Assembly (NCBI RefSeq): GCF_002632485.1
Contig: NZ_NIBU01000005.1
Coordinates: 1-64,000 of the forward strand
Reading direction: 5' to 3'
Origin: Xenorhabdus innexi
GTDB taxonomy: Bacteria > Pseudomonadota > Gammaproteobacteria > Enterobacterales > Enterobacteriaceae
Length of the DNA stretch: 64,000 nucleotides
Shown: positions 18,235 through 30,117 of the stretch, piece after piece
Layout of the letters: each line of letters begins with the position of its first letter
Position numbering within the stretch: position 1 is the stretch's first letter
Translations under genes and position numbers: made by a program
Notes under the pieces: generated by a model
Database searches by the model: none
The model's input: only the letters and a program-made list of their open reading frames with translations
What the model was told of the DNA's origin: nothing

Positions 18235-18903
18235 ATGTCATCCTTAAGTACAGAAGCCGCGTTGGTGCATTCGGCACTGGTTGAGCGTGGTCTTGAAACC
18301 CCACTGCGTGAACAGACTTTAGAGCCTGAAGTGCGTAAAGTCCGCATCGAGGAACATATGACAGAAATTATGAAACTGTTAAACCTCGATTTGAGTGATG
18401 ACAGTCTGGCGGATACGCCGTGTCGTATTGCGAAAATGTATGTGGATGAAATATTTTCCGGCTTAGATTACAGAAACTTTCCGAAAATCACTCTGATAGA
18501 AAATAAAATGAAAGTCGATGAGATGGTGACAGTACGGGATATCACATTGACCAGTACCTGCGAACACCATTTTGTGACTATCGATGGGAAAGCCACTGTA
18601 GCTTATATTCCTAAGGATAAAGTCATTGGGCTATCGAAAATTAACCGCATCGTCCAGTTTTTTGCACAACGCCCGCAGGTACAGGAGCGGCTGACCCAGC
18701 AAATTCTGATTGCGCTTCAGGCTTTGCTTGGGACGAATAATGTGGCTGTTTCTATTGATGCTGTGCATTACTGTGTCAAGGCTCGTGGTATCCGCGATGC
18801 CACCAGCACCACAACGACTACATCTCTTGGCGGTTTATTTAAGTCCAGTCAAAATACGCGACAGGAATTTTTGCGTGCTGTGCGCCACCTGCACTTATCG
18901 TGA
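18235..18903 (+). CDS. folE: GTP cyclohydrolase I (FolE)
   Basis: Converts GTP to 7,8-dihydroneopterin triphosphate, the first step of folate synthesis. The ATG at 18235 follows TTGGAGAA and gives 222 residues, the E. coli length; the frame is open back to 18112 but the extension is not conserved. Zinc ligands are Cys109 and His112 in TSTCEHHF and the cysteine in VHYCVKARG. The C-terminal [13 protein letters not shown] is family-typical. It is followed after 15 bases by yeiB, as in E. coli. Confidence 0.96.
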   Translation: MSSLSTEAALVHSALVERGLETPLREQTLEPEVRKVRIEEHMTEIMKLLNLDLSDDSLADTPCRIAKMYVDEIFSGLDYRNFPKITLIENKMKVDEMVTVRDITLTSTCEHHFVTIDGKATVAYIPKDKVIGLSKINRIVQFFAQRPQVQERLTQQILIALQALLGTNNVAVSIDAVHYCVKARGIRDATSTTTTTSLGGLFKSSQNTRQEFLRAVRHLHLS

Positions 18904-18918
18904 TGAATCTGTGTTGTC

Positions 18919-20070
18919 ATGATGAGTAGTAAACTAAATTGCGGAGCAGCGAGCCACAGGATTACGGTGCTTGATAGCGTACGTGGTTTCGCTGTTCTGG
19001 GCATATTATTACTGAATATCTCCGGTTTTGCGTTGCCATATGCCGGTTATACCAACCTCTTTTATAAAGCTGAGGTTCTATTTTCTGACGTATTAACATG
19101 GTCTGTCCTGAACACTTTTGCTCAGGGAAAATTTTTATTTATCTTAACGCTGTTATTTGGCGCCTCACTTGAGTTATTGAGGCAACGGGAGCATCACTGG
19201 AATCGTTGCCGGTTGATAATTCTGGCTGTTATTGGTTTATTACACGGAATTTTGCTATGGGATGGCGATATCTTGTTGTCATATGGTCTGGTCGGCCTTC
19301 TGGCACTACATTGGATTAATAATCGTCCCAAGTTGTTTGAGCGGGGCATTGTCTTATACTTGTTTGGGTTGATGATGTTCTATCTGTTGGGGCTATTTCC
19401 GGTCGAGGAAAACAGTACTTTTTGGTGCCCTTCAGATCAGGATATTCTGCATGAGAGTTACTGGAAAACTCAGGGCGGGTTAGTCGCAATAAAACATCGT
19501 CTAAACCAGATCGGTGGCGTGGTGATAGTGACCATTGCGCAGTATGGCTGGCAGCTTCTGGGAACAGTGCTTTGCGGCGCAATGCTATTACGTAATGGTT
19601 GGCTGAAGGGAGAGTACAGTCTTTCTCACTATCGTCGTGCGGCTCTGTGGCTATTTGTGAGCGGCCTGTTGATTCAGTCTGTTGCGCTGTCAGTATTGTA
19701 TTTAGATCCTTACAGTTACTTCTCTGCCTGGACAATCCGCCAGACCATCACTGAATTAGCGACACCTTTTATAGCGTTATCATATGTGGCGCTGATTTAT
19801 GGATTCTGGCCAGTCATATTTCGCTGGCGGGTGGTTTTCTGGTTACAGCAGGTTGGCAGAATGGCATTGACCTGCTATTTGATGCAAACTTTAATTTGCA
19901 CCACACTCTTTTATCATTTTGGGTTATTTAATCAATTTACCCGTTTGGAATTGTTAATATTTATCCCTTTTATCTGGGTATGTAATATCAGTTTTTCCTG
20001 CTGGTGGTTAAAACGTTATCAGCAAGGGCCTGCTGAAAAACTTTGGCGGGCACTGTCTGGAAAGCTGTAA
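18919..20070 (+). CDS. yeiB: DUF418-family membrane protein YeiB
   Basis: A 383-residue polytopic inner-membrane protein (E. coli 385) with roughly ten helices. The typical N-terminal DSVRGFAVLGILLLNI and the C-terminal DUF418 segment GRMALTCYLMQTLICTTLF are present. Function is unknown; the family is sometimes grouped with acyltransferase-like membrane proteins. Two adjacent ATG codons (18919, 18922) are possible starts. It is probably co-transcribed with folE. Confidence 0.9.
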   Translation: MMSSKLNCGAASHRITVLDSVRGFAVLGILLLNISGFALPYAGYTNLFYKAEVLFSDVLTWSVLNTFAQGKFLFILTLLFGASLELLRQREHHWNRCRLIILAVIGLLHGILLWDGDILLSYGLVGLLALHWINNRPKLFERGIVLYLFGLMMFYLLGLFPVEENSTFWCPSDQDILHESYWKTQGGLVAIKHRLNQIGGVVIVTIAQYGWQLLGTVLCGAMLLRNGWLKGEYSLSHYRRAALWLFVSGLLIQSVALSVLYLDPYSYFSAWTIRQTITELATPFIALSYVALIYGFWPVIFRWRVVFWLQQVGRMALTCYLMQTLICTTLFYHFGLFNQFTRLELLIFIPFIWVCNISFSCWWLKRYQQGPAEKLWRALSGKL

Positions 20071-20088
20071 GAAAGATTCTCAACTGTT

Positions 20089-20127
20089 AAGAGCCTATTA
20101 CCAGAAGAAAGATAGGCTCTTTTTATT
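20089..20127 (+). terminator. Rho-independent terminator of folE-yeiB
   Basis: AAGAGCCTA (20089-20097) pairs with TAGGCTCTT (20113-20121), followed by a T-rich tail on the plus strand. It lies 18 bases after the yeiB stop. Confidence 0.8.
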
Positions 20128-20128
20128 T

Positions 20129-20863
<735 letters not shown>

Positions 20864-20963
20864 TTATATAACCGTAACCAAGTCATTAAAGGCTACTTTA
20901 CTTGGAATATTGAAGCAAGTGTTGGATTAATCACATGAATATAAAAACGAATTATCGGTTAAG

Positions 20964-20988
20964 TGCCTGCCGGTATTTACGGCAGGCA
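20964..20988 (-). terminator. Hairpin after maeA
   Basis: TGCCTGCCG (20964-20972) pairs with CGGCAGGCA (20980-20988). The stem is GC-rich and 9 bp long, ten bases past the maeA stop. The U-tract on the minus strand is poor, so termination may be partial. Confidence 0.5.
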
Positions 20989-20997
20989 TGAATATTA

Positions 20998-22695
20998 TCA
21001 GAATGATGTGCGTTTATAGATGCGGTATTCTGGTTTCCAGAAATTACGCTCAATCGCTTCTTCCAGTGCATCTTCTGAAGTAACTGTTGCTACACCCTGA
21101 ATCTGGGCTTTTTTCGCTACTTCTTTGGCTATCTTACGGGAAACACCCTGAATGTCATCGATCAATGGCAGTAATGGGCCAGATCCGGTTTGTGCCAGAG
21201 GAGAGCAGTCTGCTAATGCACGGCTGGCTGCCATTAGCATGTCATCTGTCACACGCTTGGCACCTGAAGCAATAACACCTAACCCGATACCCGGGAAGAT
21301 ATAAGAGTTATTACACTGCGCAATCGGGAATTCCTGACCTTCATACTGCACCGGTGAGAACGGGCTGCCGGTTGCGACCAGCGCTTTACCTTCGGTCCAG
21401 TTAATGATGTCTTCTGGACGTGCTTCCACGCGCGATGTCGGATTTGACAATGGCATGACAATCGGGCGTTCACAGTGTTTATGCATTTCACGGATAATTT
21501 CTTCTGTGAACAGGCCGGACTGACCAGAAACACCAATCAGAACAGTCGGTTTTGCGTTACGGACAACATCCATTAATGACAGACTGTCTTTATCGACATC
21601 CCAGGATTGCAGTGTGCTGCTTTTCTGAACCAGTACGCTTTGGAAATCCAGCAAATTCGGTTGCTTATCAGTGAGTAAACCGAAACGATCGACCATGAAT
21701 ACACGGGCACGAGCCTGTTCATCACTCAGACCTTCCGATTTCATCTGCGCGATGATTTGCTCGGCGATACCACAGCCCGCAGAACCGGCACCAAGGAAAG
21801 TGACTGTCTGGTCTTTCAATTGACGGCCTGCGGCACGACTGGCTGCAATCAGGCTACCGAGAGCAACAGCGGCTGTACCCTGAATATCATCATTGAAGCA
21901 GCAAAGATCATTCCGGTAACGGGTCAACAGCGGCATAGCGTTATTCTGCGCAAAGTCTTCGAACTGTAACAGAACATTCGGCCAGCGGCGTTTTACTGCC
22001 TGAATGAATTCATCGACGAAATCATCATATTCCTTGCCTGTAATACGGGGATGACGCCAGCCCATGTACAGTGGGTCATTCAGACGTTGCGGGTTGTTTG
22101 TACCTACATCCAGCACGACAGGCAGGGTATAAGCAGGGCTGATCCCGCCACAGGAAGTATATAAAGATAATTTACCGATAGGGATACCCATACCACCAAT
22201 TCCCTGATCGCCAAGCCCCAGAATACGCTCACCATCGGTGACAACGATAACTTTAACATTCTGTTTGGTGGCATTTTGCAGCATGTCATCAATATAAGCC
22301 CGGTTCGGGTAAGAGATGAACAAACCTCGGGCACGGCGGTAAATATCAGAAAAATGTTCACACGCTTCACCTACTGTCGGCGTGTAAATGATAGGCATCA
22401 TTTCGCTGAGATGGGCGTCAAGGAGCCGGTAGAAAAGAGTTTCGTTCGTATCCTGAATATTCCTCAAATAAATATGTTTATCCGCATCGTTTTTAAAATC
22501 GCGGTATTGGCGATAGGCGCGTTCTGCCTGCTCTTCTATTGTTTCAACGGCTTGAGGCAATAAGCCATGCAAATTGAAATTGCTGCGTTCTTCTTCCGTA
22601 AAGGCGCTGCCTTTGTTTAGCAGGGGAAACTCCAACAGGATGGGGCCAGCGTAGGGAATATAGAGAGGACGTTTACTTTCGTGTTCCAGTTCCAT
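20998..22695 (-). CDS. maeA: NAD-dependent malic enzyme
   Basis: Oxidative decarboxylation of malate to pyruvate with NAD+, feeding gluconeogenesis or pyruvate pools. The protein has 565 residues, exactly the E. coli MaeA length. Visible features are the malic-domain [17 protein letters not shown], the metal/substrate segment [29 protein letters not shown], and the NAD-binding loop [15 protein letters not shown]. It is a single gene placed between cdd and sanA, unlike the E. coli order. Confidence 0.95.
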   Translation of the reverse strand: MELEHESKRPLYIPYAGPILLEFPLLNKGSAFTEEERSNFNLHGLLPQAVETIEEQAERAYRQYRDFKNDADKHIYLRNIQDTNETLFYRLLDAHLSEMMPIIYTPTVGEACEHFSDIYRRARGLFISYPNRAYIDDMLQNATKQNVKVIVVTDGERILGLGDQGIGGMGIPIGKLSLYTSCGGISPAYTLPVVLDVGTNNPQRLNDPLYMGWRHPRITGKEYDDFVDEFIQAVKRRWPNVLLQFEDFAQNNAMPLLTRYRNDLCCFNDDIQGTAAVALGSLIAASRAAGRQLKDQTVTFLGAGSAGCGIAEQIIAQMKSEGLSDEQARARVFMVDRFGLLTDKQPNLLDFQSVLVQKSSTLQSWDVDKDSLSLMDVVRNAKPTVLIGVSGQSGLFTEEIIREMHKHCERPIVMPLSNPTSRVEARPEDIINWTEGKALVATGSPFSPVQYEGQEFPIAQCNNSYIFPGIGLGVIASGAKRVTDDMLMAASRALADCSPLAQTGSGPLLPLIDDIQGVSRKIAKEVAKKAQIQGVATVTSEDALEEAIERNFWKPEYRIYKRTSF

Positions 22696-22880
22696 GATGC
22701 TTACTCTTTGGACTAATCAAAAACAAAATCGACTATAGATCCTAAGAAGATAAAAAAAATAAGTACAGTAAATGTTACTTAAATATATTTATATTAGGCA
22801 AAAATGAGAGATAACATGCAGAATTAGCTAATTAAATGTTATTTAATTCTTCAGTTTTGCCCAAAAATCTTACAGGATGA

Positions 22881-23765
22881 TCAGAATGTATGGTGTTCTA
22901 TTTGTTTGCAACCGAGAAAATTCAAAGTAGATTCGGTTGCATTCCAATGGGAAAGTTGACCATTTTTCCCTTCTACAAGTATTGCCCGTTTGATCGAATG
23001 GCAGTCACTTCCTGACATATTCATCAGTATCAGAGCTGCCTGTAAAGGAGGTAAGCTAGGGTTAAATGCGGCATTTTCTGCATAGCGACCAGTATAAACG
23101 CGGTTTTGCTCATCTATCAGTGCAACACCAGAGTGGGACTGACTATAGGGTGCGTGGCTCTGATTTGCGGCATTTAATGCTGCCAGAACACATTCATCTT
23201 CGGTATCCAATTGATAGCCATGATGAATAGTATCTAACAGTAAATGGGTGACAGATAAATCACGTGGGCCAAATGCTTCTGGCAGATAATCCGCCAGTGT
23301 CAGGCGTGGGCGCTCAGGCAAACAGATTTCCAGTTGTGTTCCGCTGTTTAACTCATTCATAAACTGGCGACAGTGACCACAAGGGGAGTAATTAATGGTG
23401 ATAGACACCAGTTTTTTCTCACCACGCAACCAAGCATGAGTAATGGCTGATTGCTCGGCATGAACAGTCTGCTGTAATGGAACGCCAATAAATTCCATAT
23501 TGGCACCAAAGTAGAGGTTGCCGCTTTCTCCCCGGACGATGGCCCCGACACGAAAGTCTGATATAGGGGAAATGGCACAGGCCGCAGCGAGTGGTAGCAG
23601 GGCAAGTTCCAGTGCATGATCATCAAAGCCGCAGGCCTGCTTGATTAACTCAACCTGCTCTGCTGTCAGCATAGCTGGAAAATCGTCATTACCAATATAG
23701 GGCAACAGCGCCTTTTGTAATTCAGGCGTGATTTCTGACCAGATAGCATGAAAACGAGCTTGCAT
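22881..23765 (-). CDS. cdd: Cytidine deaminase
   Basis: Deaminates cytidine and deoxycytidine to uridine forms in pyrimidine salvage. It is a two-domain dimeric-type enzyme of 294 residues from the ATG at 23765, the E. coli length. GGAGAT lies upstream of that start; the longer frame from 23780 is not favoured. The catalytic zinc site reads VHAEQS with PCGHC. The C-terminal half is a degenerate second deaminase domain. It follows yohJK on the same strand as in E. coli, with a 165-base gap for its own promoter. Confidence 0.95.
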   Translation of the reverse strand: MQARFHAIWSEITPELQKALLPYIGNDDFPAMLTAEQVELIKQACGFDDHALELALLPLAAACAISPISDFRVGAIVRGESGNLYFGANMEFIGVPLQQTVHAEQSAITHAWLRGEKKLVSITINYSPCGHCRQFMNELNSGTQLEICLPERPRLTLADYLPEAFGPRDLSVTHLLLDTIHHGYQLDTEDECVLAALNAANQSHAPYSQSHSGVALIDEQNRVYTGRYAENAAFNPSLPPLQAALILMNMSGSDCHSIKRAILVEGKNGQLSHWNATESTLNFLGCKQIEHHTF

Positions 23766-23930
23766 ATAAATAATCTCCAAATTAATTGCAGGTTATTCTA
23801 GGATGACTGCTCAGGTTTATAATGTGATATGTGCCATATAATTCATGAAATTTTTGTAACAAAAATATTATTTTAGCAACCTATGTCAAATTTTTACGCT
23901 CTGAATGCGTTTTCTGATGCTCATCACTCA

Positions 23931-24626
23931 CTAACCAAACAGGTGCAGTAACACAGGAAACAGAAAAGGAGCCACCAACGAAGTGATAATTCCGCAGGTC
24001 ATTAGAGCCAGTGAGCTGTATGCACCTTCCACATGATCTATTTCGGCACATCGCGCTGTTCCGACGGCATGAGAAGCTGTCCCCATTGCCAGGCCTCTGG
24101 ATGCTTTAGTTTTAATCTTCAGGATATTAAACAGATTATGACCAAAGATAGCTCCCAGAATACCGACAGCAATCACACAGGCTGCACTAATTGCCGGAAT
24201 GCCGCCAATGGAATGAGCGACAGCCATCGCTATAGGTGTCGTAACTGATTTCGGTAATATTGAAGCGGCAATTTCAGGTGTGGCTCCGGCCCAAAAAGCG
24301 ATAGCTGTACCCGTTATCATTGCCGTAATACTGCCGATGAAACAGATACTGATGAGGGATTTCCATTGAGCACGGATTTGATGGAGTTGTTCATACAACG
24401 GAAAGGCCAGAGCAACAACGGCAGGTTGTAATAAATCATTCAATATCTTGCTGCCAGCAAAGTAGTGCTTATAAGGTGTGTGAGTCAGTAACAGCAAAGG
24501 AATAATAACCGCCATTGATATCAATAAGGGATTGAAAACAGGAAACTTGAGCCGGACGGCTAGTTTTTTGGCAACATAAAAAACAGACAGCGTTAATGGT
24601 AGTGACCACCAGATATAGCTTAGCAT
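23931..24626 (-). CDS. yohK: CidB/LrgB-family membrane protein YohK
   Basis: A 231-residue inner-membrane protein (same length as E. coli YohK) with six or seven helices. The LrgB signature is SILPKSVTTPIAMAVAHSIGG followed by GTASHAVGTARC. The family was first linked to holin-like control of murein hydrolases; newer work on related proteins points to small-metabolite export such as pyruvate. It overlaps yohJ by 7 bases, so the two are translationally coupled. Confidence 0.92.
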   Translation of the reverse strand: MLSYIWWSLPLTLSVFYVAKKLAVRLKFPVFNPLLISMAVIIPLLLLTHTPYKHYFAGSKILNDLLQPAVVALAFPLYEQLHQIRAQWKSLISICFIGSITAMITGTAIAFWAGATPEIAASILPKSVTTPIAMAVAHSIGGIPAISAACVIAVGILGAIFGHNLFNILKIKTKASRGLAMGTASHAVGTARCAEIDHVEGAYSSLALMTCGIITSLVAPFLFPVLLHLFG

Positions 24627-25051
24627 TTCTTGTTGTCCTCCTGCTTTGAAGGCTCTGTCTGGTCGGAACCGATAATAATACGTTCGCGATGAATATAGTG
24701 AGAACTGTAAGCAACGGTAATCATGACAATAACAGTACTGATAATACAGGAAAGGGCAATCGGGAATACCTGCTGGCTGAGTTGTGGATAATATTCCATG
24801 ACACCAACTCCGATGGGTAGAAAGAGCAGAGTCATATTTTTCATCAATAAATTACAGCCCGGTTTTACCCAATGTGTAGGAATAATCTGGAATGCCAGTA
24901 AACAGAACAGAAGAAGTAAACCAATAATGCTGCCGGGAAGAGAGAAGGGGAGGTGTGCTGAGGTGAAGTTTCCGACAATGAGGCATAAATAGAGCAGTGA
25001 AAATGCGCGCAGATATTGCCAGCCGATCAGCAACACGTTCAGGAAAGACAT
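24620..25051 (-). CDS. yohJ: CidA/LrgA-family membrane protein YohJ
   Basis: A 143-residue inner-membrane protein with four helices in the core LrgA domain. The conserved LPGSIIGLLLLF stretch and the FLPIGVGVMEYY segment are visible. It is slightly longer than E. coli YohJ (132) because of a charged C-terminal tail containing SDQTEPSKQED. It is the first gene of yohJ-yohK and lies 140 bases downstream of metG on the same strand. Confidence 0.92.
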   Translation of the reverse strand: MSFLNVLLIGWQYLRAFSLLYLCLIVGNFTSAHLPFSLPGSIIGLLLLFCLLAFQIIPTHWVKPGCNLLMKNMTLLFLPIGVGVMEYYPQLSQQVFPIALSCIISTVIVMITVAYSSHYIHRERIIIGSDQTEPSKQEDNKKC

Positions 25052-25123
25052 AACGTATAATTCCTCAATATAAAGAGGGTTATCATACGACTAATATTAT
25101 AAATGTGCTATATGTCACATTGA

Positions 25124-25148
25124 AATGCGGGCTTAAAAGGCCCGCATT
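25124..25148 (-). terminator. Hairpin between metG and yohJ
   Basis: AATGCGGGC (25124-25132) pairs with GCCCGCATT (25140-25148). It lies 43 bases past the metG stop. The minus-strand tail is only ATTTCAAT, so this is at best a moderate terminator. Confidence 0.5.
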
Positions 25149-25190
25149 CCTATGCTTAATATCAGTTTTTTAGCCTGATTACGCCGTTAA

Positions 25191-27218
25191 TTATTTAACC
25201 TGCATACCCGGCTCGGCGCCGCTGTCCGGGCTTAACAGGAAAATTTCTTTTCCGCCGGGGCCTGCTGCCATCACCATGCCTTCTGAAATACCAAAACGCA
25301 TTTTACGCGGAGCAAGGTTAGCGACCATCATAGTCAGGCGGTTTTCCAAGGCTTTTGGATCGGGATAAGCTGAGCGGATACCAGAGAAGACCTGACGGGT
25401 TTCACCACCAAGGTCAAGTGTTAATTTCAGCAGCTTATCTGAACCATCAACAAAATCAGCCTGCTTAATCAATGCGATACGCATATCCACTTTGGCGAAA
25501 TCATCAAATGCGATGGTTTCCTGAATTGGATCATCAGCCAGAGGGCCAGTCACGGTTTTTTGTGGTGCAATGCTTTCTTTGGAATCAGCAACCATGGCTT
25601 CAACTTTAGCCATTTCAATACGGTTAAAGAGTGCTTTAAATGGTGAAACAGCATGATTCAGCAGTGGCTGTGAAATTCCGTCCCAAGTCAGCTCAGTATT
25701 CAGAAATGCTTCTGCGCGATCAGCCAGACTCGGAAGAATAGGCTTCAGGTAAGTCATCAATACGCGGAACAGATTAATACCCATTGAGCAGATAGCCTGA
25801 AGATCGGCATCACGGCCTTCTTCTTTCGCGACAACCCACGGTGCCTGTTCATCAACATAGCGGTTAGCGAGATCTGCCAACGCCATAATTTCACGTACAG
25901 CCTTGCTAAACTCGCGGTTAGTGAGATCGTCTTCAATTCCCTGTGCCGCATCAACAAACTGTTGGTACAAAGCCGGATCAGCAAGCGTATCTGCCAGTTT
26001 GCCGCCAAAACGTTTATTGATAAAACCGGCATTACGTGAAGCAAGGTTGACTACTTTATTGACGATGTCACTGTTGACGCGCTGAACGAAATCTTCCAGA
26101 TTCAGGTCGATATCATCAATACGGGAAGAGAGTTTTGCCGCGTAGTAATAACGCAGGCAATCTGCATCCAGATGTTTAAGATAAGTTTCCGCCTTGATGA
26201 AAGTTCCACGGGACTTGGACATTTTGGTGCCGTTGACAGTAATGTAACCGTGAACAAACACGTTAGTTGGTTTACGGTAATTGCTGCCTTCCAGCATGGC
26301 AGGCCAGAACAGGCTATGGAAATAAACGATATCTTTACCGATAAAGTGGTACAGATCCGTTTTCGAATCTTTTCCCCAGAACTCGTCAAAATTCAGGTCG
26401 TCACGCTTGTTGCACAGATTCTGGAATGAACCCATATAGCCGATTGGCGCATCCAGCCAGACATAAAAATATTTGCCCGGCTCATCAGGGATTTCAAAAC
26501 CGAAATAAGGCGCATCACGGGTGATATCCCATTGTTGCAGGCCGGATTCAAACCATTCCTGCATTTTGTTGGCTACCTGCTCTTGCAGGGTGCCGGAGCG
26601 AGTCCACTGTTGCAGCATATCGCTGAAGGCTGGCAGGTCGAAGAAGAAGTGTTCAGTTTCGCGCATTTCTGGTGTTGCACCGGATACCACTGAACGCGGG
26701 TTGATCAATTCTGTCGGAGAATAAGTTGTTCCGCAGACTTCACAGTTGTCGCCATACTGATCTTCTGACTTACATTTCGGGCAGGTTCCTTTGACGAAAC
26801 GATCCGGCAGGAACATGCTTTTTTCCGGGTCGAAAAGCTGAGAAATAGTCCGGTTTTTGATGTAACCGTTTTTCTTCAGTTTCAGATAAATGTCGGATGC
26901 AAGAGCTCTGTTTTCTTCGCTGTGGGTAGAGTGATAGTTATCATAACTGATCTCAAAACCAGCAAAATCCTGCTGATGCTCCAGATGCACTTTGTCGATC
27001 ATTTCTTCTGGCGAGATCCCGGCTTGCTGAGCTTTCAGCATGATGGGTGTACCGTGAGCATCGTCAGCACAGACAAAGTGAACCTCTTTGCCGCGCATTC
27101 GATGATAACGAACCCAAATATCAGCCTGAATGTGTTCTAAAATGTGACCGAGATGAATTGGACCGTTAGCATAGGGTAACGCACAGGTCACCAATAATTT
27201 TTTCGCGACTTGAGACAT
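25191..27218 (-). CDS. metG: Methionyl-tRNA synthetase
   Basis: Charges tRNA-Met and initiator tRNA with methionine. The 675-residue protein (E. coli 677) has the class I HIGH-type motif in [10 protein letters not shown] near residue 20 and KMSKS near residue 333. It also has a zinc knuckle with CPKC and CEVC pairs (around residues 145-162) and a C-terminal tRNA-binding (EMAP-like) domain starting [12 protein letters not shown]. It is divergent from mrp, the same arrangement as in E. coli. Confidence 0.97.
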   Translation of the reverse strand: MSQVAKKLLVTCALPYANGPIHLGHILEHIQADIWVRYHRMRGKEVHFVCADDAHGTPIMLKAQQAGISPEEMIDKVHLEHQQDFAGFEISYDNYHSTHSEENRALASDIYLKLKKNGYIKNRTISQLFDPEKSMFLPDRFVKGTCPKCKSEDQYGDNCEVCGTTYSPTELINPRSVVSGATPEMRETEHFFFDLPAFSDMLQQWTRSGTLQEQVANKMQEWFESGLQQWDITRDAPYFGFEIPDEPGKYFYVWLDAPIGYMGSFQNLCNKRDDLNFDEFWGKDSKTDLYHFIGKDIVYFHSLFWPAMLEGSNYRKPTNVFVHGYITVNGTKMSKSRGTFIKAETYLKHLDADCLRYYYAAKLSSRIDDIDLNLEDFVQRVNSDIVNKVVNLASRNAGFINKRFGGKLADTLADPALYQQFVDAAQGIEDDLTNREFSKAVREIMALADLANRYVDEQAPWVVAKEEGRDADLQAICSMGINLFRVLMTYLKPILPSLADRAEAFLNTELTWDGISQPLLNHAVSPFKALFNRIEMAKVEAMVADSKESIAPQKTVTGPLADDPIQETIAFDDFAKVDMRIALIKQADFVDGSDKLLKLTLDLGGETRQVFSGIRSAYPDPKALENRLTMMVANLAPRKMRFGISEGMVMAAGPGGKEIFLLSPDSGAEPGMQVK

Positions 27219-27398
27219 AGTTAGGATCTGACTTCCATAAATTAAAAAGGGTTTTTGATGTTACCCGATAAGAAGCATTGCCGCTAGGGTAATGCGAGAA
27301 CTTCATCACTTTTGTTTGTGTCCTTATCGCAAGCTGTTTGCTTCTGTTATGATGGTCAGACAGTTTTAGGTTGAAAAAGAAAATTAAAAGGAGCCGGG

Positions 27399-28511
27399 AT
27401 GAACTCACGATCCCCCGAGCAGACCAATCCTGACCTGCTGAGAGAAAGCGTTGCGAAAATACTGGCAACATTTAAGCATCCTACATTAGAACAAGATTTG
27501 GTGACTCTGAAAGCACTGCATCATTGCACAGTGCTTGATGACATATTGCATATTGAACTCATGATGCCGTTCGTATGGAAACGGGCTTTTAACTCACTGA
27601 AAGAAGAAACAACTCAACGCTTACAAAATGCGACTGGCGCAAAAGGTGTTGAATGGCGTCTTTCCCATGATATCTGTACATTACGCCGGGCTAATAACCT
27701 GCCGGGAATTAATGGCGTCCGCAATATTCTGGCTGTCAGTTCAGGAAAGGGCGGTGTGGGGAAATCCAGTACGGCGGTGAATCTGGCACTGGCTTTGGCG
27801 CAGGAAGGCGCAAAAGTCGGTATTCTGGATGCCGATATTTACGGCCCGTCAGTTCCCAGTATGCTCGGAACAGCCAAGGAGCGCCCGACTTCACCTGATG
27901 GTCAGCATATGGCCCCCATTATGGTACACGGGATGGCGACAAACTCGATTGGTTATCTTGTCACCGATGATAATGCCATGGTCTGGCGTGGGCCGATGGC
28001 GAGTAAGGCGCTTATGCAGATGCTACAGGATACTCTGTGGCCTGATCTGGATTATCTGGTCATTGATATGCCACCGGGAACGGGTGATATTCAGTTAACA
28101 CTATCCCAGAATATTCCGGTGACAGGCGCTTTAGTTGTTACCACGCCACAGGATATTGCTCTGATTGATGCTATGAAAGGCATTGTGATGTTCCAGAAAG
28201 TCAGCGTGCCGGTATTGGGTATTATTGAAAATATGAGCACACATATCTGTAATAACTGCGGACATCATGAAGCGATTTTTGGCACAGGAGGCGCGGAAAA
28301 ACTGGCAGAAAAATATGAGTGCCAGTTGTTAGGTAAGATCCCGCTGCATATCTCACTGCGTGAAGATCTTGATCGCGGAGAGCCGACAGTTATCAGCCAG
28401 CCCGCCAGTGAATTTGCCGATATTTATCGGGAAATTGCTGCTAATGTTGCCGCTAAAATGTACTGGCAGGGAGAAAAAATCCCGACGGAAATTTCTTTCC
28501 GGGCTGTCTGA
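27399..28511 (+). CDS. mrp: Iron-sulfur cluster carrier ATPase Mrp (ApbC)
   Basis: A ParA-like P-loop NTPase that carries 4Fe-4S clusters to target apoproteins. The 370-residue product (E. coli 369) has the deviant Walker A GKGGVGKSSTAV near residues 115-122 and the cluster-ligand pair CNNC in HICNNCGHHEAIF. The N-terminal MIP18-like domain precedes the ATPase domain. AAAAGGAG upstream fixes the ATG at 27399. Divergent from metG. Confidence 0.95.
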   Translation: MNSRSPEQTNPDLLRESVAKILATFKHPTLEQDLVTLKALHHCTVLDDILHIELMMPFVWKRAFNSLKEETTQRLQNATGAKGVEWRLSHDICTLRRANNLPGINGVRNILAVSSGKGGVGKSSTAVNLALALAQEGAKVGILDADIYGPSVPSMLGTAKERPTSPDGQHMAPIMVHGMATNSIGYLVTDDNAMVWRGPMASKALMQMLQDTLWPDLDYLVIDMPPGTGDIQLTLSQNIPVTGALVVTTPQDIALIDAMKGIVMFQKVSVPVLGIIENMSTHICNNCGHHEAIFGTGGAEKLAEKYECQLLGKIPLHISLREDLDRGEPTVISQPASEFADIYREIAANVAAKMYWQGEKIPTEISFRAV

Positions 28512-28541
28512 TGTCAGGCATTGAATAAGAATGTTTTAATT

Positions 28542-28584
28542 AAACGCCATCATAATTCATATGTTCCATAAGATGGCGTTTTTT
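28542..28584 (+). terminator. Rho-independent terminator of mrp
   Basis: AAACGCCATC (28542-28551) pairs with GATGGCGTTT (28572-28581), followed by a T-run. It is 30 bases past the mrp stop. Confidence 0.85.
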
Positions 28585-28768
28585 AGTTATTTTTCTTTTT
28601 CACACAAGTGATTGTAGAATTTTTATGCGAAGCGTATCGAAAAAAACGCGACTTATCCTGTTTACGCTGGCATAGCGACCGCTAACTCCCTATAATCCGC
28701 CAAACATAGCATGAAAGAATGCTATTTTTCCCACTTTATTTTTTCTTTTTAATCAGGTTATTTTTAGT

Positions 28769-29410
28769 ATGGCTGATGAAGCACATAAGTGTACAATCGT
28801 AGGCATTGCAGGTGCCTCCGCTTCGGGCAAAAGCCTTATTGCCAGCACACTTTATAGAGAATTACGGGCTCAGGTTGGCGATCACAATATCGGTGTTATC
28901 CCAGAAGATTGCTACTATAAAGATCAGACTAACACCCCGCTGGAAGAGCGCTATAAAGTTAATTATGACCATCCGAGTTCAATGGATCACGATTTACTGT
29001 TCGAGCATATTCAGGCATTGAAAGCCGGTAAATCCATTGAATTGCCCCAATATGACTATGTTGCTCATACCCGTAAATCAGAATCCATCCATTTGCAACC
29101 TAAGCGCGTTATTATCCTTGAAGGTATTCTATTATTAACGGATAAGCGTTTGCGTCAGGAGCTGGATTTTTCTATTTTTGTTGACACACCATTAGATATT
29201 TGCCTAATGCGTCGCATTAAGCGTGATGTAAATGAACGTGGTCGTTCATTGGATTCAGTCATGGAACAATATCAGAAAACTGTCCGCCCAATGTTCCTGC
29301 AATTCATCGAACCATCAAAACAATATGCAGATATTATTGTTCCCCGTGGCGGCAAAAACCGTGTGGCTATCGATATACTGAAAGCTAAGATTGGCCAATT
29401 TTACGAATAA
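28769..29410 (+). CDS. udk: Uridine/cytidine kinase
   Basis: Phosphorylates uridine and cytidine to UMP and CMP in salvage. The 213-residue protein has the same length as E. coli Udk. The P-loop GASASGKS lies at about residues 15-22. PEDCYYKDQ and [10 protein letters not shown], the nucleoside-binding segments, are conserved, as is RDVNERGRS in the lid. It begins the udk-dcd-asmA run found in the same order in E. coli. Confidence 0.96.
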   Translation: MADEAHKCTIVGIAGASASGKSLIASTLYRELRAQVGDHNIGVIPEDCYYKDQTNTPLEERYKVNYDHPSSMDHDLLFEHIQALKAGKSIELPQYDYVAHTRKSESIHLQPKRVIILEGILLLTDKRLRQELDFSIFVDTPLDICLMRRIKRDVNERGRSLDSVMEQYQKTVRPMFLQFIEPSKQYADIIVPRGGKNRVAIDILKAKIGQFYE

Positions 29411-29458
29411 CCTATTACTCAGGTATTCATAAGAATTATCGTATTTTGAGAGGAAATA

Positions 29459-30040
29459 ATGCGACTCTGTGACCGTGACATTATTAAATGGCTTGATGAA
29501 GGTAAACTGGTAATTACCCCACGTCCCCCTGTCGAACGTATTAATGGGGCAACTGCGGATGTTTGCCTTGGGAATCAGTTTCGTGTTTTTCGTGGTCATA
29601 CTGCTGCTTATATTGATTTGAGCGGCCCTAAGACTGAAGTTAATGCAGCGCTTGATCGTGTCATGAGCGATGAAATCAGTTTGCCGGATGGAGAGGCTTT
29701 TTTTCTGCATCCCGGCGAACTGGCATTGGCAGTAACACTGGAATCTGTCACATTGCCTGCTAATCTTGTTGGTTGGTTAGATGGGCGTTCATCTCTGGCT
29801 CGTCTTGGGTTGATGGTGCATGTCACTGCTCACCGGATTGATCCGGGCTGGCATGGTCAAATTGTTCTTGAATTCTATAACTCAGGGAAATTGCCGTTAG
29901 CCCTGCGCCCCGGAATGGTCATTGGTGCCTTAAGTTTTGAACCGCTTTCAGGTGATGCTGAACGTCCTTACAACCGACGTCAGGATGCCAAATATAAAAA
30001 TCAGAAAGGAGCTGTAGGGAGCCGAATCAGCGAGGACTAA
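29459..30040 (+). CDS. dcd: dCTP deaminase
   Basis: Deaminates dCTP to dUTP, the main source of dUTP for thymidylate synthesis. The 193 residues match the E. coli length. The active-site segment [22 protein letters not shown] carries the catalytic Arg and Glu-loop neighbours, and [12 protein letters not shown] is the conserved C-terminal lid. GAGAGGAAATA precedes the ATG. It lies 48 bases after udk. Confidence 0.96.
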   Translation: MRLCDRDIIKWLDEGKLVITPRPPVERINGATADVCLGNQFRVFRGHTAAYIDLSGPKTEVNAALDRVMSDEISLPDGEAFFLHPGELALAVTLESVTLPANLVGWLDGRSSLARLGLMVHVTAHRIDPGWHGQIVLEFYNSGKLPLALRPGMVIGALSFEPLSGDAERPYNRRQDAKYKNQKGAVGSRISED

Positions 30041-30117
30041 TCTTTTCTGCTAAAAATATCGGTAGAATAGTCATTTGGTGAAAATAATCATCTTGTGGGC
30101 ATGAGACTGGGGAAGCC